NCBI RefSeq assembly: GCF_030547005.1
Contig: NZ_JAUOPN010000015.1
Span: 28,406 to 92,405 of the forward strand
Source of the DNA: Maribacter sp. 1_MG-2023
GTDB taxonomy: Bacteria; Bacteroidota; Bacteroidia; Flavobacteriales; Flavobacteriaceae
DNA length: 64,000 bases
Direction: 5' to 3'
Shown: in pieces, positions 45,440 to 55,096 of the stretch
Layout of the letters: the number at the start of each line of letters is the position of its first letter
How positions within the stretch are numbered: the stretch's first letter is position 1
Notes under the pieces: generated by a model
Told to the model about the DNA's origin: nothing
Database searches by the model: none
What the model saw: the letters and a program-made list of their open reading frames with translations, nothing else
Translations under genes and position numbers: made by a program

Positions 45440-47944
45440 ATGGCGAAAAATTTAGTAATTGTTGAGTCTCCTGCAAAGGCCAAAACTATAGAGAAGTTTT
45501 TGGGAAAAGATTTTAAGGTTGAATCGAGCTTTGGTCACATTGCCGATTTACCTTCAAAGGAGCTGGGAGTAGATGTTGAAGGCGATTTTACACCGAAATA
45601 TATAGTCGATAAAGACAAGCAAGCTTTAGTGAAAAAGCTTAAAAGTCTTGCAGATAAAGCAGAAACTATATGGCTCGCGAGTGATGAGGATCGAGAAGGA
45701 GAGGCTATTTCTTGGCACTTGGCCGAAGAGCTAGGTTTAGATAAGAACAAGACAAAACGTATTGTTTTTAACTCAGTTACAAAAGCTGCTATTCAAAAAG
45801 CAATTGAAAACCCAAGGGAAATCAATTACAACCTTGTAAATGCACAACAAGCGAGACGAGTTTTAGACCGTTTGGTTGGGTATCAATTATCTCCAGTACT
45901 TTGGAAAAAAATTAAACCGGGTCTTTCTGCCGGTCGTGTTCAATCTGTAGCCGTTAGGTTAATTGTTGAACGAGAAAGAGATATTGAAGGCTTTGAGCCA
46001 CAGGCATCATTTAAGATTGCAGCGGAGTTTCAAACTGAAGCAGGAAGTACTTTTTCAGCTAAGTTGAACAAGACCTTTAAATCAGAAAAAGAAGCAAAAG
46101 CATTTTTAGAGAAAAATAAGGCTGCAGATTTTTCTGTAAGCAAATTAGATAAGAAACCGGCTAAGAAGTCGCCATCTGCACCGTTTACAACCTCTACATT
46201 ACAGCAAGAAGCATCAAGAAAGTTATATTTTTCTGTAGGTAGAACCATGCAAGTAGCTCAACGTTTATATGAAGCGGGTCTAATTACTTACATGAGAACA
46301 GATAGTGTTAATCTTTCTAATGAAGCGTTGACATCAGCGAAAGAAGCTATTGAAAAGAATTACGGAAAAGAATATAGCGAAACAAGAAATTTTAAAGGTA
46401 AGTCTAAAGGAGCTCAAGAAGCACACGAAGCTATTAGACCTACAGATATGGGTAATCAATCTCCGTCATTGGAGCGTGATCAATCTAAATTATACGACTT
46501 AATTTGGAAACGTACAGTTGCATCTCAAATGAGCGATGCACAATTGGAACGTACCAATGTTAAGATTAAAGCAAGCAAGCATTCAGAAGAATTTACTGCA
46601 AACGGTGAGGTTATAAAGTTCGATGGTTTCTTAAAAGTGTACATGGAAGGTGTAGATGATGAAGATGTAGCCGAAGAACAAGAAGGCATGTTACCTGCAA
46701 TGAAAGAAAGCGAGCGTTTGTTGAATAATTTTATTTCAGCTACAGAACGTTTTACCAGAGCACCTTATAGATTTACAGAAGCATCTTTGGTTAAGAAATT
46801 AGAAGAGTTGGGTATCGGTAGGCCGTCTACATATGCACCAACAATTTCTACAATTCTTAATAGAGGCTATGTGGAGAAAGGTACTATTGAAGGTAAAGAG
46901 CGTAAATATCAACAATTGTTATTAGCGTCAGATGTAATAGAAACAAAGAACCTTACTGAAAATGTTGGTTCAGATAAAGGTAAAATGGTACCAACAGATA
47001 TCGGTATGATCGTTACCGATTTCTTGGTAAGTAACTTTGCCAATATATTAGATTACAATTTTACTGCACAGGTAGAGGAAGATTTTGATGAAATAGCTTC
47101 TGGTGATGAAGACTGGAAGAAAATGATGAAGAACTTCTACAAAGATTTTCATCCTAATGTAGTAGATGTTGAAGAAAATGCAGATCGTGCAAGCGGTGAA
47201 AGAATATTAGGTAAAGATCCTAAAAGTGGGAAACAAGTTTCTGTACGTTTAGGTAGATTCGGACCAATGGTACAAATAGGTACTGTTGATGATGAAGAGA
47301 AACCAACATTCGCAAGTTTGTTACCAGAACAATCTTTAAATACCATTTCATACGAAGAGGCAATGGACCTTTTTAAACTTCCTAGAAAATTAGGAGTTTA
47401 TGAAGGTGAAGAAGTATTGGCTAACGTAGGTAGATTTGGACCGTATGTAAAGTTCGGAGAAAAGTTTATTTCTATGGATAAAGGCGAAAGTGCTTTTGAA
47501 ATAGAGATGGATAGGGCAATAGAACTTATTGTTGCCAAGCAGAAAGCCGATGCGCCAATTGCCATGTACGAAGATCTTGAGGTAACTAAAGGTACTGGTA
47601 GATTTGGACCGTTCATTAAGTGGAACGGTATGTTTATCAATGTGAACAAAAAGTACGATTTTGATAATTTATCAAATGACGACATTATAGAGCTTATCGA
47701 AGTAAAGAAGCAAAAAGAAATTGATAAGGTTATTCATAACTGGGAAGAAGAAGGCATACGTATAGAAAAAGCTAGATGGGGTCGTCATAATGTCTTAAAA
47801 GGTAAAATAAAGGTAGAATTGGCAAAAACTGTCGATGTTGTCAATATGACTTTAGAAGAAGCTCAGAAGTTGATAGAGGCAAAAACTCCGAAGAAAAAAA
47901 CTCCAAAGAAAAAGGCAAAAGCTAAACCTAAGTCAAAAAAGTAA
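45440..47944 (+). CDS. topA: DNA topoisomerase I (type IA), zinc-finger-free
   Basis: 834 residues from the ATG at 45440 (a TTG one codon earlier is possible). A Toprim domain (ESPAKAKTIEKF, SDEDREGEAISWH) leads into the type IA core with active-site Tyr in LITYMRTDSVN. Three or more Topo_C repeats (GRFGPMVQIG, GRFGPYVKFG, GRFGPFIKW) follow, then a Lys/Pro-rich tail (KTPKKKAKAKPKSKK). I find no Cys in the whole protein, so the zinc ribbons of E. coli TopA are replaced by these repeats. It relaxes negative supercoils. Confidence 0.97.
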   Translation: MAKNLVIVESPAKAKTIEKFLGKDFKVESSFGHIADLPSKELGVDVEGDFTPKYIVDKDKQALVKKLKSLADKAETIWLASDEDREGEAISWHLAEELGLDKNKTKRIVFNSVTKAAIQKAIENPREINYNLVNAQQARRVLDRLVGYQLSPVLWKKIKPGLSAGRVQSVAVRLIVERERDIEGFEPQASFKIAAEFQTEAGSTFSAKLNKTFKSEKEAKAFLEKNKAADFSVSKLDKKPAKKSPSAPFTTSTLQQEASRKLYFSVGRTMQVAQRLYEAGLITYMRTDSVNLSNEALTSAKEAIEKNYGKEYSETRNFKGKSKGAQEAHEAIRPTDMGNQSPSLERDQSKLYDLIWKRTVASQMSDAQLERTNVKIKASKHSEEFTANGEVIKFDGFLKVYMEGVDDEDVAEEQEGMLPAMKESERLLNNFISATERFTRAPYRFTEASLVKKLEELGIGRPSTYAPTISTILNRGYVEKGTIEGKERKYQQLLLASDVIETKNLTENVGSDKGKMVPTDIGMIVTDFLVSNFANILDYNFTAQVEEDFDEIASGDEDWKKMMKNFYKDFHPNVVDVEENADRASGERILGKDPKSGKQVSVRLGRFGPMVQIGTVDDEEKPTFASLLPEQSLNTISYEEAMDLFKLPRKLGVYEGEEVLANVGRFGPYVKFGEKFISMDKGESAFEIEMDRAIELIVAKQKADAPIAMYEDLEVTKGTGRFGPFIKWNGMFINVNKKYDFDNLSNDDIIELIEVKKQKEIDKVIHNWEEEGIRIEKARWGRHNVLKGKIKVELAKTVDVVNMTLEEAQKLIEAKTPKKKTPKKKAKAKPKSKK

Positions 47945-48002
47945 TTTAATTTTAGGTCGAAGATTAGTATAGTATTTTATGATTTTTAAAAACCTTTAAT
48001 AA

Positions 48003-49160
48003 ATGGCCTTTGATTTTCTAGTTCCGGTATCGGATAAAGTTTTAGCCCATAATGAGTTACTACCTAGTCAGTCCATTGGTAAAAACACCCATATTCATAC
48101 CGAAAAGGATGGTTTGCCAGTATTGGCAAATGCCACGGTAGCAATAATTGGGGTTAGAGAATCTAGAAATGCCTACGAAAAGAAGCATGAGAAGTTAGAT
48201 GTCTCTGCAATACGATTACAATTCTACAAGCTTCTAATAGGAAACTGGAATGCAAGCATTGTAGATCTAGGTGATATTGAAGAAGGCGCTACCGTAAATG
48301 ACACTTATTTTGTTGTTAAAGAAGTAGTGGCTGAGTTATTAGAAGAACATGTTATTCCTATTATTTTAGGAGCAACACAAGATATAACCTACCCAGCTTA
48401 CAGAGCTTTTGATGGCATCAGAGATATGATAAATCTGGTAGCGATAGATAGTAGGTTCGATTTTGGAATAGAAGATGAGCTTATATCATCACATTCCTAT
48501 ATGAGTAAAATCATAACAGATAAGCCAAATAATCTTTTTAATTTCTCAAATATTGGCTATCAAAGTTATTTTAATGCTCAAGAAGAAATAGATTTAATGG
48601 AGCGTTTATTTTTTGACGCCTATAGACTTGGAGAAGTTGCAAACGACATTTCTTTAGCAGAACCTGTGCTTAGAAATGCACATATGGTAAGTTTAGACTT
48701 GCGATCTGTTAAAGCAAGTGAAATTTCTTCATCAGCAAATTTTTCTCCGAACGGATTTAATGGTAGAGAGATCTGTGCCATTTCTAGATATGCCGGTATT
48801 AGCGATAAAGTTTCTGTATTTGGGTTGTACGAAATGGAGAACACCGTACAGTCGCAACAGCTGATAGCGCAGATAATATGGTACTTTATAGAAGGTATCA
48901 ATTTTAGAATTAAAGAATCTCCATATACCAAAACTGATGACTTTGTTAAGTATAATGTACCTAGCGAAGACGAAGAATTAGTATTCTACAAAAGTTTATT
49001 AACAGAAAGATGGTGGACAGAAGTTCCATCTATTTTTACTTCACATACTAAAGGCCATACACCAGCGTTATTACCTTGCACCGAGAAGGATTATTTAGAT
49101 GCATGTAATCAACAAATTCCAGAAAGGTGGTTTAAGGCCTACAAGAAAGGCTTTAATTAA
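48003..49160 (+). CDS. Arginase-fold protein with degraded metal site, linked to the gliding genes
   Basis: 385 residues. The overall layout is that of ureohydrolases (arginase/agmatinase/formimidoylglutamase), and annotation pipelines name it formimidoylglutamase. Yet the metal motifs are altered: GGxHS reads GATQD, DAHxD reads DSRFD, and SxDxD reads SLDLR. Thus two His and one Asp of the six Mn ligands are replaced by Gln, Arg and Arg. A normal hydrolase reaction is therefore doubtful. It lies between topA and gldK and 122 bp from the latter. It probably has a non-catalytic or altered job, perhaps with type IX secretion. Confidence 0.75.
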   Translation: MAFDFLVPVSDKVLAHNELLPSQSIGKNTHIHTEKDGLPVLANATVAIIGVRESRNAYEKKHEKLDVSAIRLQFYKLLIGNWNASIVDLGDIEEGATVNDTYFVVKEVVAELLEEHVIPIILGATQDITYPAYRAFDGIRDMINLVAIDSRFDFGIEDELISSHSYMSKIITDKPNNLFNFSNIGYQSYFNAQEEIDLMERLFFDAYRLGEVANDISLAEPVLRNAHMVSLDLRSVKASEISSSANFSPNGFNGREICAISRYAGISDKVSVFGLYEMENTVQSQQLIAQIIWYFIEGINFRIKESPYTKTDDFVKYNVPSEDEELVFYKSLLTERWWTEVPSIFTSHTKGHTPALLPCTEKDYLDACNQQIPERWFKAYKKGFN

Positions 49161-49281
49161 CATTATTTTTTTTAAAGCATAAAAAGACTTTAATACAATA
49201 TTTTATATAAAACCTAGTTTTAGTTGATAGAATAAATTATTGTATTCTGAGTTTAACCATAATCGAAATTTAACCTAAAGT

Positions 49282-50646
49282 ATGAAGAAGCTATTGTTAT
49301 CCTCTATAGCGTTTGTTTTTTTACTCACAAGTTGTGGGTCTAAGCAAAAAGGTGAGCTAACTGGAGTCCAGGGAAAAAAATGGTACCCAGAAAAACCATA
49401 TGGAATGGAACTTATCCCAAGGGGTTCTTTCATAATGGGTAAGAGTGAAGAAGATCAAGGAAAGTTATTGAATGCGCCGACTAAGACAGTTACGGTACGT
49501 TCTTTTTACATGGATGATACCGAAATCACGAACAGTGAGTATCGTCAGTTTGTAGAATGGGTGAAGGATTCTATCGTTAGAACCAAGTTAGCCATTTTAG
49601 CTGATGAGTTAGGTATCGGCCCAGAAGAAGGCGGTATTGGTGACTATGCTTTTAAAGATGCAGATACTACAAGAGCATCTGTATACGATAAGTATATGTT
49701 GGACAATTACTCGGGTATGGGCGAAACGGGCTACGAAGGTAGAGCGTTGAGCAAAGATGAAGACCTGGTATGGAACACATCAGACTATCCAGATGAGTAT
49801 TATACCGAAATTATGGATTCTATCTATCTATCTGAAGAAGAGTCTTATAATGGTCAGCGTACCATAGATGTTAAAAGTCTTAAGTATAAGTATAGCTGGA
49901 TGGATATCGAAGCAGCTGCACGTGCTTCTGTAAAAGGAAACAAGAGTCGTAAAGACTTCATTCGTACAGAAGAAGTTGAGATATACCCAGATACAACAGT
50001 TTGGATCAGAGATTTCTCTTATTCTTATAACGAACCAATGCATAATGATTATTTCTGGCATGATGCGTATAGCGAATACCCTGTAGTTGGTATCAGTTGG
50101 CAACAAGCTAAAGCATTCTGTAACTGGAGAACGAAGTTCAAAAATGATGATAACAAGAGTCGTAGTAGACAATTCGTTAATCAATTTAGACTTCCAACAG
50201 AAGCTGAATGGGAATATGCAGCAAGAGGTGGTATCGAAGGTGGTACGTATCCATGGGGTGGACCATATGTAATCAGTGATACTGGTTGTTTTATGGCAAA
50301 CTTTAAACCACAACGTGGAGATTATGCTGCAGATGCTGCTTTATATACAGTAGAAGCGAAATCTTACGAGCCTAATGACTTTAATATGTACAATATGGCT
50401 GGTAACGTTTCTGAGTGGACAAATTCAAGTTACGATCCAAGTGCATACGATTATGTATCAACAATGAACCCTAATGGAGGTGACTCATCTAATACTAGAA
50501 AAGTTATTAGAGGTGGATCCTGGAAAGATGTAGCTTACTTCTTACAAGTAAGTACAAGAGATTACGAATACGCTGATTCAGCTCGTAGTTACATCGGTTT
50601 CAGAACAGTACAAGATTATATGGGTGAGGAAGATTCCACACAATAA
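49282..50646 (+). CDS. gldK: Gliding motility / type IX secretion lipoprotein GldK
   Basis: 454 residues. Lipoprotein signal with lipobox LTSC (Cys18) and a formylglycine-generating-enzyme-like (FGE-sulfatase) domain from about residue 40 to the end (MELIPRGSFIMGKSEED, LPTEAEWEYAARGG, MAGNVSEWT, VIRGGSW). GldK forms a periplasmic ring with GldN on the outer-membrane side of the type IX secretion machine. It begins the gldKLMN cluster. Confidence 0.97.
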   Translation: MKKLLLSSIAFVFLLTSCGSKQKGELTGVQGKKWYPEKPYGMELIPRGSFIMGKSEEDQGKLLNAPTKTVTVRSFYMDDTEITNSEYRQFVEWVKDSIVRTKLAILADELGIGPEEGGIGDYAFKDADTTRASVYDKYMLDNYSGMGETGYEGRALSKDEDLVWNTSDYPDEYYTEIMDSIYLSEEESYNGQRTIDVKSLKYKYSWMDIEAAARASVKGNKSRKDFIRTEEVEIYPDTTVWIRDFSYSYNEPMHNDYFWHDAYSEYPVVGISWQQAKAFCNWRTKFKNDDNKSRSRQFVNQFRLPTEAEWEYAARGGIEGGTYPWGGPYVISDTGCFMANFKPQRGDYAADAALYTVEAKSYEPNDFNMYNMAGNVSEWTNSSYDPSAYDYVSTMNPNGGDSSNTRKVIRGGSWKDVAYFLQVSTRDYEYADSARSYIGFRTVQDYMGEEDSTQ

Positions 50647-50729
50647 ATAATAATATTAACAGTTTTAATATAAATTCAAATTCATTTTTTAACCAAATCT
50701 TTTTTTTTAAACCTTAAATTAAATTAAAC

Positions 50730-51386
50730 ATGGCACAGTCAAAATCCACAAAAAAATTATTTAACATGGCCTACGGGCTAGGAGCATCAGTTGTAATTAT
50801 TGGTGCATTATTTAAAATTCTTCACTGGGAGTTAGGACCATTAAATGGTGGTATTCTTTTAGCGATAGGTCTTATTACAGAAGCTTTAATTTTCGCGATC
50901 AGTGCATTCGAACCAGTAGATGAAGATTTAGATTGGGCATTAGTATACCCAGAATTAGCAGGTGGTGAAGGTAAAGCACCTAAGAAAGCACAAGCTGCAA
51001 CAGAAGTAAAAGAAGCTGAAGCATCTTTATCTAAGAAATTAGATGATTTATTAAAAGAAGCTGGTGTAGACGCAAGTCTTATGGAAAGCTTAGGTTCAAG
51101 CATTAAAAACTTTGAAGGTGCTGCTAAAGGTATCGCTCCAACAGTTGATGCAATGGAATCTACTAAGAAATATTCTAGTGAAATGGTTCATGCTGCTTCT
51201 CAAATGGAGTCTTTGAATAGTCTTTATAAAGTACAATTAGAAAGTGCTAGCAAACAAGCTTCAGTTAATGAAGAAGTTGTTCAAAATGCAAGTGCACTTA
51301 AAGATCAAATGGCATCTTTGTCTACAAACCTTTCTTCATTGAATGGTGTATATGGTGGTATGTTATCTGCAATGAGCAAAAACTAA
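50730..51386 (+). CDS. gldL: Gliding motility protein GldL (type IX motor)
   Basis: 218 residues. Two transmembrane helices at about 15-32 and 38-60, with a Glu (E59-like, in LITEAL) in the second helix, then a long cytoplasmic tail. GldL with GldM forms the proton-powered inner-membrane motor of type IX secretion and gliding. Located between gldK and gldM with 83 and 55 bp gaps. Confidence 0.97.
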   Translation: MAQSKSTKKLFNMAYGLGASVVIIGALFKILHWELGPLNGGILLAIGLITEALIFAISAFEPVDEDLDWALVYPELAGGEGKAPKKAQAATEVKEAEASLSKKLDDLLKEAGVDASLMESLGSSIKNFEGAAKGIAPTVDAMESTKKYSSEMVHAASQMESLNSLYKVQLESASKQASVNEEVVQNASALKDQMASLSTNLSSLNGVYGGMLSAMSKN

Positions 51387-51441
51387 TTTGGATTTTTACC
51401 AACCCGAATCAATTATTAATAAAAATCTAAATTAAAAATCC

Positions 51442-53001
51442 ATGGCAGGAGGAAAAAATTCACCACGTCAGAAGATGGTCAACTTAATGTATTTGATCTT
51501 CATCGCAATGCTGGCATTAAACATGAGTAAAGAAGTATTAGCCGCATTCGGTATAATGAATGAAAAGCTAGAGACTTCAAATCAAAAGACAACCGCAAGT
51601 AACGATGCGTTCTTGGAAAGTCTTGGAACTAAAGCATCTGAAGATGCTGCAAAGTACGATAAGTTATACAAGAATGCTCAGGAGATTAAAGCAATGTCTC
51701 AAGAGTATTATGATTACTTAGAAGGACTTAAAACAGGTATGATGGAAGGGATCGAAGATCCTAAAGATTATGCTCGTATGGATATGGCTGATTACTTAGA
51801 TCAGAAATTATTCCAAGGTGAAACTTTATCAGAAGATGGTAAAAAATTCATGAGCAACCTAACAGGTTATAGAGATCAAGTTGCGGCGATAGTGCCTGCA
51901 GCCTTAAAGCAATCTGTTATCGATCGTTTCCAAACAGGAGATGAGAATGGTAAAGTTGAAAAAAGAGACGGTACCAAGCAAGATTGGATCAATTATCACT
52001 ATGAAGGATATCCTTTAGTAGCATCTTTAGCAAAATTAACTCAGTTGCAAGCTGACGTTAAAATAACTGAAGAAGCAGCTTTAAAATCTATGTTAGCAGG
52101 TGAGTTGTCTAACCAAGTTTCTTTAAAGAACTTTGCAACATCGCTTTTGTCTACTAAATCTGCATACTATTCAGGTGAAAAGTATGATGGTAAGATCATT
52201 ATCAGCAAAACTGATAACTCTTCTACACCGATAAAAGCTGAGTTAACTTTAGATGGTAGAAAATTAACTGAAGGTTCTGATTATAAATTAGAAGCTGGTG
52301 GTGTTAAAATGCTGATTGGTTCTGGTTCTGCTGGTGATCATGAAGTAAAAGGTACTATCTACTTTAAGCAAGACGGTGAAGAAATTCCTGTTGAGGTTAA
52401 AAATTCTTTCGCAACAATATCTAAGCCTAATGCTGCTTTAATTGCTGCTGATAAAATGAATGTTGTATATAGAGGTGTTGCTAACCCAATGTCTATCTCT
52501 ATACCAGGTATACCAAATAATAAGGTAAGAGCATCTGCTCCAGGTCTTAAGTCTGTAAGTGGTAGTAAGTATGTAATGACTCCAGGTACTGGAAGAAACG
52601 TTACTATTACAGCTTCAGGTACTTTACCAGATGGTCAGTCTGTATCTTCTAAATCTGAATTCAGAATTAAAGATATTCCAAGACCAGAAGGTTCTGTAAG
52701 TAAGCAAACAGGTAGTATTAAACTTCCAAAAAGGAATGTTGAGATCGCTACTGTAGGTGCTGGCTTAGAAGATTTCGATTTTGATTTGAATCTTGCAGTA
52801 AGCGGATTTAAATTCAAAGTACCAGGTCAACCAACTGTTTCAGTAAGAGGAAACAAAATGAATGCTAAGGCTAAACAAGCTTTATCACGTGCTAAAAGAG
52901 GAGATATCGTTCAAATATTTGATATCGAAGCTTATATCACAAACAATAAGAGTTACAAGTTGAAGAAAGTATCTCCAGTAGTTGTGGAGATTACAAACTA
53001 A
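51442..53001 (+). CDS. gldM: Gliding motility protein GldM
   Basis: 519 residues. A single helix near residues 13-35 (MYLIFIAMLALNM) anchors it in the inner membrane; the remainder is periplasmic, with GldM N-, first and second immunoglobulin-like and C-terminal domains, the usual length. It spans the periplasm from GldL to the GldK/GldN ring and transmits motor motion. Followed by gldN after 64 bp. Confidence 0.98.
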   Translation: MAGGKNSPRQKMVNLMYLIFIAMLALNMSKEVLAAFGIMNEKLETSNQKTTASNDAFLESLGTKASEDAAKYDKLYKNAQEIKAMSQEYYDYLEGLKTGMMEGIEDPKDYARMDMADYLDQKLFQGETLSEDGKKFMSNLTGYRDQVAAIVPAALKQSVIDRFQTGDENGKVEKRDGTKQDWINYHYEGYPLVASLAKLTQLQADVKITEEAALKSMLAGELSNQVSLKNFATSLLSTKSAYYSGEKYDGKIIISKTDNSSTPIKAELTLDGRKLTEGSDYKLEAGGVKMLIGSGSAGDHEVKGTIYFKQDGEEIPVEVKNSFATISKPNAALIAADKMNVVYRGVANPMSISIPGIPNNKVRASAPGLKSVSGSKYVMTPGTGRNVTITASGTLPDGQSVSSKSEFRIKDIPRPEGSVSKQTGSIKLPKRNVEIATVGAGLEDFDFDLNLAVSGFKFKVPGQPTVSVRGNKMNAKAKQALSRAKRGDIVQIFDIEAYITNNKSYKLKKVSPVVVEITN

Positions 53002-53065
53002 ATAAATAGAATGATACCGGGTAAGCCTATTGGTCTTGCCCGGTTAATTTTAAAGTGAAGCAAAC

Positions 53066-53953
53066 ATGAATTGGAAAAATGTTTTAGTAATGGGAGCGGT
53101 AACAATGTTACCTTTATCAATGATGGCCCAAGCAAATGTATTGAATGCAAAGAAACCAGATGAGGTTGGTATTCGTACAGAAGCACAGAAAGCTGTCGAT
53201 AACGATGCTCCATTAGAATATGGTTATGTAGATGATAGGGATATCCTTTGGTCTAAAACTTTATGGGAATCCATAGATTTAGATGAGAGAGTTAATTTCC
53301 CATTATATTATCCAACAGATACTATGGATATTGGCCCAGATAGAAGGTCTTTATACCACGTTCTAGTTAAAAATTTAAAAAGTGGAAAATTAGAAACTTA
53401 TACAGATTCTTATTTTACACAAAAAAGAACTTTTGGCGATTTAAAAGATGCCTTGCAAATGGTTGATACTCTAGATTATGGGTATGAGCAAATGAATGCA
53501 GGGGAAGCTGTTTCTGAAGAATATATTACTCGTAGAACTATTTCTGCAGGTGATATTGAAGAATACCACGTTAAAGGAATATGGTATTTTGATAAGAGAC
53601 AGGGAGAATTAAAATACCGTCTTTTAGGTATTGCTCCAGTAGCGCCAGATGTAAACTTTATGGATGATGACAATCCAGATATGGTAGAGCTTTTTTGGGT
53701 ATGGTATCCAGATGCTCGTGAAATGTTGCACGAAGCTAAAGTTTTCAACTCACAGAATTCAGCTCAGCCTATCTCATTTGATATGTTGTTAAATGCAAGA
53801 AGATTCGATGCCGTTATTTATAAAGAAGATAACGTACAAGGCGATAGAAAAGTAGATGATTACATTTCTGATAATGCTTTGTTCCAATTATTGGAAGCAA
53901 AACGAATTAAAGAAACAATTAGAGATAAGGAACAAGACATGTGGGCTTACTAA
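53066..53953 (+). CDS. gldN: Gliding motility protein GldN
   Basis: 295 residues with a signal peptide (about 1-22, ending MMAQ). The rest shows the GldN/PorN family (DDRDILWSKTLWESIDLDERVNFPLYYP start, MWYPDAR-like centre). It forms the periplasmic ring with GldK. Last gene of the gld cluster, with a clear terminator just after. Confidence 0.97.
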   Translation: MNWKNVLVMGAVTMLPLSMMAQANVLNAKKPDEVGIRTEAQKAVDNDAPLEYGYVDDRDILWSKTLWESIDLDERVNFPLYYPTDTMDIGPDRRSLYHVLVKNLKSGKLETYTDSYFTQKRTFGDLKDALQMVDTLDYGYEQMNAGEAVSEEYITRRTISAGDIEEYHVKGIWYFDKRQGELKYRLLGIAPVAPDVNFMDDDNPDMVELFWVWYPDAREMLHEAKVFNSQNSAQPISFDMLLNARRFDAVIYKEDNVQGDRKVDDYISDNALFQLLEAKRIKETIRDKEQDMWAY

Positions 53954-53980
53954 GCTTACTGAAAATCCAATTCACATAAT

Positions 53981-54010
53981 AAAGACCCGATCGAAAGATC
54001 GGGTCTTTTG
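53981..54010 (+). terminator. Terminator after gldN
   Basis: AAAGACCCGATC and GATCGGGTCTTT form a 12-bp stem with a stable GAAA tetraloop, followed by TTGTTTTT. Confidence 0.93.
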
Positions 54011-54040
54011 TTTTTATATCATGTTTTGTGCAATTGTCAT

Positions 54041-54048
54041 TACATTTG
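54041..54048 (+). promoter_or_regulatory. -7 box four bases before the flavoprotein start
   Basis: TACATTTG, exact -7 match, ends four bases before ATG 54053, so the message would be almost leaderless. Same geometry as at 17631 and 27662. Confidence 0.45.
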
Positions 54049-54052
54049 CGCC

Positions 54053-55096
54053 ATGGTAGATTTTATAGTGGTAGGACTAGGATTGGCGGGCACTGCATTT
54101 TGCGAAACCTTGCGTAAAAACAATAAGACTTTCGTTGTTTTTAATGATCAATCGCAAACATCTTCTCGTGTGGCTGGTGGGTTGTATAATCCTGTTATTT
54201 TAAAGCGATTTACCCTTTCTTGGCGCGCAGATGAGCAACTGCCTATAGCAACTGATTTTTATACGCAATTAGAGCAATTTTTAAATGTTAAGTTTGATAA
54301 AAAGCTCAATATTTTACGAAAATTCGCGTCTATAGAAGAGCAAAATCTTTGGTTTGAAGCTGCTGATAAAGAAAAACTGAAGCCGTACTTAGATTCTAAA
54401 TTGGTGAATAATGAGAATACATCGCTCAAAGCACTGCATCAATTTGGAAAAGTTTTAGAAACGGGTAAGTTAGATACTAAGTTACTTTTCAATAGCTATG
54501 CAAACTGGTTAGAGCAAGAAAACAGATTGTATGCAGAAACGTTTGATTATAGTCAACTTCAAATTCATCAAGAAGCTGTAAGTTACCAAGATGTAAAAGC
54601 AAAGAATGTAGTCTTTACAGAAGGTTATGGTATGATGCAGAATCCGTATTTCAACCATTTACCAATGCAAGGATCAAAGGGCGAATACATTGTTATAAGG
54701 GCTAAAGAGTTAAAAGAAACTCAAATAATTAAATCATCCATATTTTTAATTCCCCTTGGCGATGATTTGTATAAAGTAGGTGCTACATATAATAGAGGTC
54801 AAAAAGACAATTTATCCACTCTAGAAGCTAAAAATGAGCTAGTAATTAAGCTCGACACCCTTTTAGATAGCTCTTATGAGATAGTTGACCATGAGGCAGG
54901 TATGCGCCCTACGGTAAAAGATAGAAGACCATTGGTGGGTAAGCATGCAAAATATAACAACTTATGGCTATTGAACGGTTTTGGTTCTCATGGCATAACC
55001 ATTGCGCCTTGGGCGGCTAAATCGCTTTACGAGTACATAGAATATCAAATTCCTTTATTGGAAGAAATGAATATAGCCCGTTTTGCTACGAATTAA
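54053..55096 (+). CDS. DAO-type FAD-dependent oxidoreductase
   Basis: 347 residues from the ATG at 54053; the in-frame ATG at 54008 lies within the gldN terminator and is rejected. An N-terminal FAD-binding GLGLAGTAFCE motif, the RVAGGLYNPV segment and a C-terminal GMRPTVKDRRPLVG / LNGFGSHGITIAP pair are typical of the D-amino-acid oxidase / glycine oxidase-like family. Substrate unknown. No signal peptide. Its stop overlaps that of the convergent DUF983 gene (shared TTAA). Confidence 0.85.
   Translation: MVDFIVVGLGLAGTAFCETLRKNNKTFVVFNDQSQTSSRVAGGLYNPVILKRFTLSWRADEQLPIATDFYTQLEQFLNVKFDKKLNILRKFASIEEQNLWFEAADKEKLKPYLDSKLVNNENTSLKALHQFGKVLETGKLDTKLLFNSYANWLEQENRLYAETFDYSQLQIHQEAVSYQDVKAKNVVFTEGYGMMQNPYFNHLPMQGSKGEYIVIRAKELKETQIIKSSIFLIPLGDDLYKVGATYNRGQKDNLSTLEAKNELVIKLDTLLDSSYEIVDHEAGMRPTVKDRRPLVGKHAKYNNLWLLNGFGSHGITIAPWAAKSLYEYIEYQIPLLEEMNIARFATN

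Noticed and set aside
49828..50313. 161-codon minus-strand frame opposite gldK
   Set aside because: Shadow of the gldK coding sequence; no motif, and the encoded composition is unlike a protein.
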